64,000 nt of DNA from Candidatus Harpocratesius repetitus (GTDB lineage: Archaea > Asgardarchaeota > Lokiarchaeia > Sigyniarchaeales > Promethearchaeaceae), in NCBI GenBank assembly GCA_021498095.1, contig JAIZWK010000001.1, positions 4,155,450-4,219,449 of the forward strand, written 5' to 3'. Below the pieces are notes generated by a model, which was not told the origin of the DNA, made no database searches, and worked only from the letters and a program-made list of their open reading frames with translations. Positions 59,506-64,000 of this stretch are shown piece after piece; positions within the stretch are counted from its first letter, which is position 1; every line of letters begins with the position of its first letter. A program made the position numbers and the translations under genes.

Positions 59506-59958
59506 TTATTTAATTTGAAGTAGCTTTAATTGTTTCTCTAATTGTTGAATTTGGTCAAAAAGCTCAAATTCATGACATTTTTGTTTTGTAATATCAACAA
59601 TAAAACCTTCGATATATTCCAATTCATGTGTTTCCTTTGAGTAAATTCCATATCCTTCATCCATGACCCATTTTTCGTTATCACCAGCAGTTTTAATCAT
59701 ATAACTAAGATGATATGCAATTTTATTCTCTACTGCAAATTGAACTTGACTTCTAACTAAATCACGGTGATCTGGATGAATGATTTCTTCGTAGGATACA
59801 GTTGCATTCTCAACTAATTCACCCGGTTTATATCCTGTTAAGCAAAAGCTGCCTTCACTAACAAATATCTTTGTCCAGTGTTCGTCATTTCGACTTCTGT
59901 AAATCATAATTGGTAAATTCTGCAACATTTTTTTTAGATCAACAGAATCTATATCCAT
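59506..59958 (-). CDS. Stand-alone PAS-domain protein
   Basis: 150 residues consisting of one PAS_3-type domain. IMIYRSRNDEHWTKIFVSEG at the start and FCLTGYKPGELV, EIIHPDHRDLVR, and HLSYMIKTAGDNEKWVMDEG follow, ending with EYIEGFIVDITKQK and a coiled C-terminal helix (LFDQIQQLEKQLKLL). No kinase or output domain. Single PAS proteins sense small molecules or redox and act through partners; the helix could mediate dimers. No neighbour suggests the partner. Confidence 0.8.
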   Translation of the reverse strand: MDIDSVDLKKMLQNLPIMIYRSRNDEHWTKIFVSEGSFCLTGYKPGELVENATVSYEEIIHPDHRDLVRSQVQFAVENKIAYHLSYMIKTAGDNEKWVMDEGYGIYSKETHELEYIEGFIVDITKQKCHEFELFDQIQQLEKQLKLLQIK

Positions 59959-60054
59959 AATCGATTATAACAAAAGCCAAAATTTATGGTTTTCTAATTT
60001 GGGAGCATTATCCCCAAAATATATCATCTTTTTATCATGATAACATATAATTAG

Positions 60055-61104
60055 TTAACTTTTTTTACGAAACTGACATTTCAGTTGCCCACATGCTGCC
60101 TGAATTTCATCACCTAAAGTTCGTCGAATTGTATTTGGAATATGATTTCTTGTAAGAATTTGTTGAAACGCTTCAATCTTTTCCAAAGAAGGAGGTTTAA
60201 AGGGAAAATCAAGTAAAGGGCTTGCACTGTTAACAGGAATTAGATTAACATGACACAGCATTCCAGATAGAAGATTACTTAATTTATATGCCATTTTGAT
60301 AGAATCATTAATACCCGAAATAAGAGAATATTCAAAAGTAATTCTTCGATGAGTCCGTTCAATATAATCTCTACATGCTTGAATTAATTCATTAATCGGA
60401 TATTTTTTGCTAATTGGTACAATTTGATTGCGAATTGAATCAATTGGCGCATGTAATGAGATTGCGAGGGTAATTGGAATCTCCAAATCAGCTAATTCAT
60501 AAATTTTTGGGATAATTCCGCATGTCGAAAGTGTAATATGCCGATATCCTAAATTTAAACCATCCTTTTCATGAACTAAATTAAGAAAACGAACAACTTC
60601 AGTAAAATTATCTAATGGTTCACCAGAGCCCATTAAAACTACAGAAGCGACACGTTGACATGTTTGTTCTTGAATCGTTAAAATTTGTTGGATCATTTCT
60701 CCTGCTGTCAAATTTCGAAAAAAGCCTTCTTTCCCAGAGGCACAGAATGCACAATGCATTTTACATCCCACTTGAGTAGAAATACAAGCGGATATGCCGT
60801 GATGATATTCCATTTTTACCGTTTCAATTGAAGCACCATCATGAAGCGTAATTAAATATTTTACAGTATGATCAGCAGATTTTAATGTTTGTTTAATTTC
60901 TGGTTTAAAAAAGTAAAAATTTTCTGCAAGTTGAGCACGGAGCTTTTTTGGAATATTTAGCATTTCATCAAACGAAGAAATTTCGTGATATAACCACTGA
61001 AATACTTGTTTTGTGCGATATTTTGGATAATGTAATGTGTTTTCGATGAAATTTTCCAATTCTGAAATGGTCAATGAATAAATATACCGTATTTTTCCGT
61101 TCAC
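60055..61104 (-). CDS. rlmN: Dual-specificity RNA methyltransferase RlmN
   Basis: 349 residues. Radical SAM enzyme methylating C2 of A2503 in 23S rRNA, and A37 in some tRNAs. The [4Fe-4S] cysteines are C114, C118 and C121 in GCKMHCAFCASGKEGFFRN. The resolving cysteine pair is C107 (SACIS) and C338 in AACGQL near the end, both required for the methyl transfer via a methyl-cysteine. VVLMGSGEPLDN near 157 is the SAM-binding GEP motif. The N-terminal RNA-binding part (1-80) is complete (PKYRTKQVFQWLYH). RlmN is mainly bacterial, so acquisition by transfer is plausible. Monocistronic. Confidence 0.93.
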   Translation of the reverse strand: MNGKIRYIYSLTISELENFIENTLHYPKYRTKQVFQWLYHEISSFDEMLNIPKKLRAQLAENFYFFKPEIKQTLKSADHTVKYLITLHDGASIETVKMEYHHGISACISTQVGCKMHCAFCASGKEGFFRNLTAGEMIQQILTIQEQTCQRVASVVLMGSGEPLDNFTEVVRFLNLVHEKDGLNLGYRHITLSTCGIIPKIYELADLEIPITLAISLHAPIDSIRNQIVPISKKYPINELIQACRDYIERTHRRITFEYSLISGINDSIKMAYKLSNLLSGMLCHVNLIPVNSASPLLDFPFKPPSLEKIEAFQQILTRNHIPNTIRRTLGDEIQAACGQLKCQFRKKS

Positions 61105-61270
61105 AATATAAAAAGAGCAACGAGTATTTTGAAATTTCGGATTTTAGGATTAAAATTTTTCTTTTTTTCTCTAATATAGGAAATTAAATCTTAATCACCA
61201 TATTTTACATAGAAGAAACAATAAATGATATTTCCAAGTTTTAATAAATGAAAACACTATAATACACAAA

Positions 61271-61786
61271 ATGAAAATTGGAATATTATCAGATACTCAC
61301 GATCATTTAGCAAATATCTCTAAAGCAGTCGATCTATTCCTAAATGAAAAAGTAAGCAAAATTATTCATTGTGGTGATTATATTGCTCCATTTGTTATAC
61401 GGGCAATGACTAAGCTAATTGAACATAAAATACCTGTTTACGGTGTATTTGGAAATAATGATGGGGAAAGAATTGGATTAAAGAAAATTGCAGGAAAAAT
61501 TATTGAATTTAAAGGGGAATTTTTTGAATTTACCGAAAATAATTATAAATTAGCGGTTTATCATGGAACAGATGAACGAATTTTGCAAAATCTAATTCAT
61601 TCCCAATTTTATGACGTGTTATTAACAGGACATACACATCAAATAAAAATTGAAAAAGTTGGGAAAACATTATTAATAAATCCTGGTGAAACATGCGGTT
61701 ATCTTACTGGAAAAGCGACATGTGCAGTATTAGATTTATCATGCAAACATTTATCACAAGATAATGTTCAAATTTTCGAGTTATGA
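61271..61786 (+). CDS. YfcE/MJ0936-type metallophosphoesterase
   Basis: 171 residues. Metal-binding motifs are all present in order: GILSDTHDHLANI at 4-16, IIHCGDYIAP near 35, VFGNNDGERIG near 60, AVYHGTDERI near 95 and LLTGHTHQIKIEKV near 117, then LLINPGETC near 135. These small calcineurin-like phosphodiesterases hydrolyse phosphodiester or phosphomonoester bonds with two divalent metals (Mn, Ni or Mg). Physiological substrate unknown. Single gene with a TATA-less A/T-rich upstream region. Confidence 0.9.
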   Translation: MKIGILSDTHDHLANISKAVDLFLNEKVSKIIHCGDYIAPFVIRAMTKLIEHKIPVYGVFGNNDGERIGLKKIAGKIIEFKGEFFEFTENNYKLAVYHGTDERILQNLIHSQFYDVLLTGHTHQIKIEKVGKTLLINPGETCGYLTGKATCAVLDLSCKHLSQDNVQIFEL

Positions 61787-61795
61787 GCCAAATTC

Positions 61796-61836
61796 ACCTA
61801 AAAAAAAATAATAAAAAAAGACTGTAATTTTTTATT
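61796..61836 (-). terminator. T-rich terminator of the acidic protein gene
   Basis: On the minus strand TTTTTTTATTATTTTTTTTT follows the stop at 61838 within a few bases. This archaeal poly-T signal serves the minus-strand gene, convergent with the phosphoesterase. Confidence 0.4.
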
Positions 61837-61837
61837 A

Positions 61838-62719
61838 TTATTTCTTCTTCTGCTTATAGATTTTATAAGCTTCGATAATTTCTGGAGGGGCACGTTTACA
61901 TTTTGGTAAATGGCGGAGAACTGAAACTTTTGCTTTTTGACAGAACGGACAAATTTGCTTAACTGCATCACCGGTTCCTACAGTTTTTATCTTTTTTATA
62001 ACATCATTTTCAAAATCAATTGTACTAGCTGATGTAGTGCTTCTTGTATCATCATCAATCTCATCTTCAATAACTTCTTCTTCATCATCTATTCCAATTA
62101 TGTCGTCTTCAAGTTCTTCTAACTCTTCATCAAGTTCTTCATCTTCTTCTTCAATTTCGTCTTCTTCGAAAATTTTACCATGTTTTTTACCTAATCCTTC
62201 TTCACGTTCATCTTCATAATCCAGTTCATCTTCTGGTTCTTCTTCAGTAACTCCAATAACTAAAGCAACATCTTCATCATCTTCGAATTCTTCTTCATCT
62301 TCGAATTCTTCATCTTCTTCATCTTCTTCGATTGCTTTTTGAGCAGATCGTTTCTTTCGCTTGACTGGTTTAACGATTTCTTCTTCAAGTTCCAAGTCAT
62401 CTACATCAAGATCAAGATCTTCATCGAATTCTAAAGATTCATCACCAAAATCGTCATCAGATATGTCAATTTCATCAAGATCATAATGAAAATCAGGTGC
62501 ATCATCTGCTATATACATTTCACTGTGAGTTAATTCATCTTTTCTTTCGCGATATAATTCACAAACTTGACAGACGATATTATAGGGACTCATAGTGAAT
62601 TTTCGGGTTTTACATCGACAAAGCGGAGCACCTGAATTAGAAATGGCATTCAGAGAGACTAATTGCTCGCAAGCAATGACACGAACATTTTTTTTTGATT
62701 TGGAAGATTTTTTTGGCAT
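61838..62719 (-). CDS. Very acidic protein with N- and C-terminal zinc-binding motifs
   Basis: 293 residues from ATG 62719 (an ATG at 62731 adds four). The N-terminal 60 residues are basic and contain CRCKTRKFTMSPYNIVCQVC, four cysteines fit for one zinc. About residues 65-235 are dominated by Asp and Glu, with one basic nuclear-signal-like patch (KPVKRKKRSAQK) in the middle. The C-terminal end has ICPFCQKAKVSVLRHLPKC, a C2HC finger, and a basic tail. Such acidic chains with fingers occur in transcription and chromatin factors (TFIIE- or histone-chaperone-like), but I can name no family. DNA or RNA binding is inferred from the fingers. Confidence 0.65.
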   Translation of the reverse strand: MPKKSSKSKKNVRVIACEQLVSLNAISNSGAPLCRCKTRKFTMSPYNIVCQVCELYRERKDELTHSEMYIADDAPDFHYDLDEIDISDDDFGDESLEFDEDLDLDVDDLELEEEIVKPVKRKKRSAQKAIEEDEEDEEFEDEEEFEDDEDVALVIGVTEEEPEDELDYEDEREEGLGKKHGKIFEEDEIEEEDEELDEELEELEDDIIGIDDEEEVIEDEIDDDTRSTTSASTIDFENDVIKKIKTVGTGDAVKQICPFCQKAKVSVLRHLPKCKRAPPEIIEAYKIYKQKKK

Positions 62720-62869
62720 AATAGTGCACACTAGTTAATAAGTAAAAATAAGGAGAAATGAACAAAATTCTTCAGTAACGTGATGGTAAATTATTCATTT
62801 AAAAAAAATTTTTTGTTTTAATTAATTTCAACTGTTAAAAGCACTTAATTAGAATCACTATTTTCATAT

Positions 62870-63010
62870 AGATGCTTCATTTTCTATTGCATATTTTACT
62901 ACATTCGTTATCTATTAGAGATTTATTTGTATTTAGATGCTTTTTTTACATATAGATGCTTTATTTGTATTTAGATGCTTTTTTTATTTTTAGATACTTT
63001 ATTTTAATGT
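62870..63010 (+). repeat. 19-bp tandem repeats before the radical SAM gene
   Basis: AGATGCTT starts at 62935, 62954 and 62973, and AGATACTT at 62992, exactly 19 bp apart, with T-rich spacers (TTTTTACATAT, TATTTGTATTT, TTTTTATTTTT). A degenerate unit lies near 62916 and a further AGATGCTT at 62870. The array ends within a few bases of the possible ATG starts of the downstream gene. Could be direct operator sites or simple amplification. Confidence 0.75.
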
Positions 63011-63018
63011 TGATGTCT

Positions 63019-63933
63019 ATGGTTATTTCAGAACTTTTCTACGAAGAGCCTGTATATAGGCCGCCATCTGAAGGAAAAAAATCATTATTAATTACAGCCA
63101 CTGTAGGATGTTCTTTTAAATGTACATTTTGCTATCCATACCGACATAAAAAATTCCGTATTAGAGCTGTTGATGAGATAATTGAAGATATCAAAAAAGC
63201 GCGAAAAATGTTAGGTCCAAATGTTGAACGAATATTTTTGTTGGACGGCAATGCTTTTGTGATGAAACCAAATGATTTAGTTGCAATATCGGAAGCTTGC
63301 TACAAATATCATCCAAAACTGCAGAGGGTTAGCGCATATGCACATGCAAAAGATATTCTTCGTAAAAGCGACTTAGAATTGAAAGAAATCCAAAATTCAG
63401 GTATAACAATGGTGTATATGGGCATAGAAACTGGGGATGATGAATTGCTGCAGAAAATTAACAAACATACGAACGCAAATGAATTGCAACAAGCTGCACA
63501 GAAATTGCATAAAGCCAGAATAATTCTATCAGGCACAGTTATTTTAGGATTAGCAGGAGATAATATTGAACTTAGTAGGCGACATGCAATTAGAACAGCC
63601 CAGTTAATTAATTCCATGAACCCTGCAAAGCATCAAGATTGGTATATCTCAGCATTAACCTTAATGCTCCCTCCAGGAACTCTCCTTGCAAATAAATATC
63701 AAAATGGAGAATTCACTCCACTTTCTCAAACAGGGATATTGCAAGAACTTCGATTAATGATTGAACATATCTCTGATGATGTTCATGATTGCATTTTTCG
63801 GAGCAATCATGCATCTAATTACTTGGTATTAAAGGGTATTTTAAGTAAGGATAAACAGAAATTCTTGCATCTAATTGATCAAGCACTTCAAAATCCATCA
63901 ATGCTCCGACCGGAATTTTTTAGAGGGCTTTAG
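63019..63933 (+). CDS. Radical SAM protein
   Basis: 304 residues from ATG 63019; ATGs at 63007 and 63013 are alternatives, and one at 62956 lies inside the upstream tandem repeat and would add a hydrophobic nonsense leader. The cluster motif is TVGCSFKCTFCYPYRHKKFR (CX3CX2C). IFLLDGNAFVMKPNDLV is in the place of the GGEP loop, GITMVYMGIETGDDELLQKI near 130 and ILSGTVILGLAGDNIELS follow, the usual order in Elp3/MiaB/B12-like COG1032 families; no cobalamin domain is present. The reaction is unknown. A hairpin terminator follows the stop. Confidence 0.8.
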   Translation: MVISELFYEEPVYRPPSEGKKSLLITATVGCSFKCTFCYPYRHKKFRIRAVDEIIEDIKKARKMLGPNVERIFLLDGNAFVMKPNDLVAISEACYKYHPKLQRVSAYAHAKDILRKSDLELKEIQNSGITMVYMGIETGDDELLQKINKHTNANELQQAAQKLHKARIILSGTVILGLAGDNIELSRRHAIRTAQLINSMNPAKHQDWYISALTLMLPPGTLLANKYQNGEFTPLSQTGILQELRLMIEHISDDVHDCIFRSNHASNYLVLKGILSKDKQKFLHLIDQALQNPSMLRPEFFRGL

Positions 63934-63937
63934 AAAA

Positions 63938-63988
63938 ATATCTTTATCACTGAAATCAAGATTATTAAAATGATAAAGATATCTTTTT
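63938..63988 (+). terminator. Hairpin with T-run after the radical SAM gene
   Basis: ATATCTTTATCA (63938-63949) pairs perfectly with TGATAAAGATAT (63971-63982); a CTTTTTAG follows. A 12-bp A/T stem and T-run five bases after the stop is a good terminator candidate. Confidence 0.55.
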
Positions 63989-64000
63989 AGGTTCAAGGCG

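Noticed and set aside
62037..62219. Serine-rich 60-codon plus-strand frame
   Set aside because: Antisense of the Asp/Glu-rich tract of the acidic protein.
62935..63000. CRISPR array
   Set aside because: Units are 19 bp in total with no unique spacers; the pattern is a simple tandem repeat.

Overview
The window is AT-rich (about 30% G+C by eye). It looks archaeal and most likely comes from an Asgard archaeon of the Loki type. Supporting signs are FilR1-type and tandem winged-helix regulators, an intron-bearing tRNA-Asp with encoded CCA, TATA-like boxes about 30 nt ahead of start codons, frequent GTG and TTG starts, and eukaryote-like parts: an Arf-like small GTPase, a gelsolin-like domain, and a degenerate Ras-like domain fused to a giant helical-repeat protein. 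Metabolic genes of bacterial aspect (GH2, GH65, RlmN, Mal-type ABC transporter) are mixed in, as is usual for that group. The lineage is an inference from gene content, not from a marker phylogeny.

Layout. 0-7 kb: edge-truncated DUF4011-type helicase, a membrane protein, a FilR1-like regulator divergent from an ArsB/CitT-type transporter, and a RuBisCO-like protein whose active site departs from true carboxylases. 7-17.3 kb: a two-gene unit (pseudo-GTPase/solenoid protein, then gelsolin-like protein with a long KAEEAR single-helix repeat), a winged-helix regulator, a DUF2085 membrane protein and an Arf-like GTPase. 17.3-23.5 kb: small proteins, GNAT, zinc-ribbon membrane protein, a 1.2-kb gene-poor gap, then radical SAM, isochorismatase-like and DUF362 genes. 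23.5-26 kb: decayed DNA with an MntP remnant and a PAS sensor kinase that has lost its ATPase domain and runs into a fragment resembling an FtsX-type permease. 26-29.8 kb: shikimate cluster on the minus strand (chorismate mutase, EPSP synthase, and an AroD-AroC fusion).

29.97-34.27 kb is flanked by 48/49-bp direct repeats equal to the 3' end of the tRNA-Asp gene, the footprint of an integrated element. It carries an unknown 410-aa protein, a leucine-rich-repeat protein and a transposase remnant. Beyond the tRNA lie an AbiEi/AbiEii toxin-antitoxin pair and a rubrerythrin/VIT1-like iron-handling pair. 37.9-46.6 kb is one minus-strand disaccharide operon: anchored binding protein, both permeases fused into one chain, MalK-like ATPase, a beta-phosphoglucomutase/GH65 phosphorylase fusion, and a uridine-kinase-like P-loop kinase. 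A perfect 18-bp palindrome sits in front of it.

47-64 kb holds a UDG-like protein, GH2 glycosidase, methyltransferase, MBL hydrolase, SDR, a broken HPPD-like gene, a Gfo/Idh/MocA oxidoreductase, an anchored subtilase, 3-hydroxyacyl-CoA dehydrogenase, a lone PAS protein, RlmN, a YfcE-like phosphoesterase, a very acidic zinc-finger protein and a radical SAM protein preceded by 19-bp tandem repeats.
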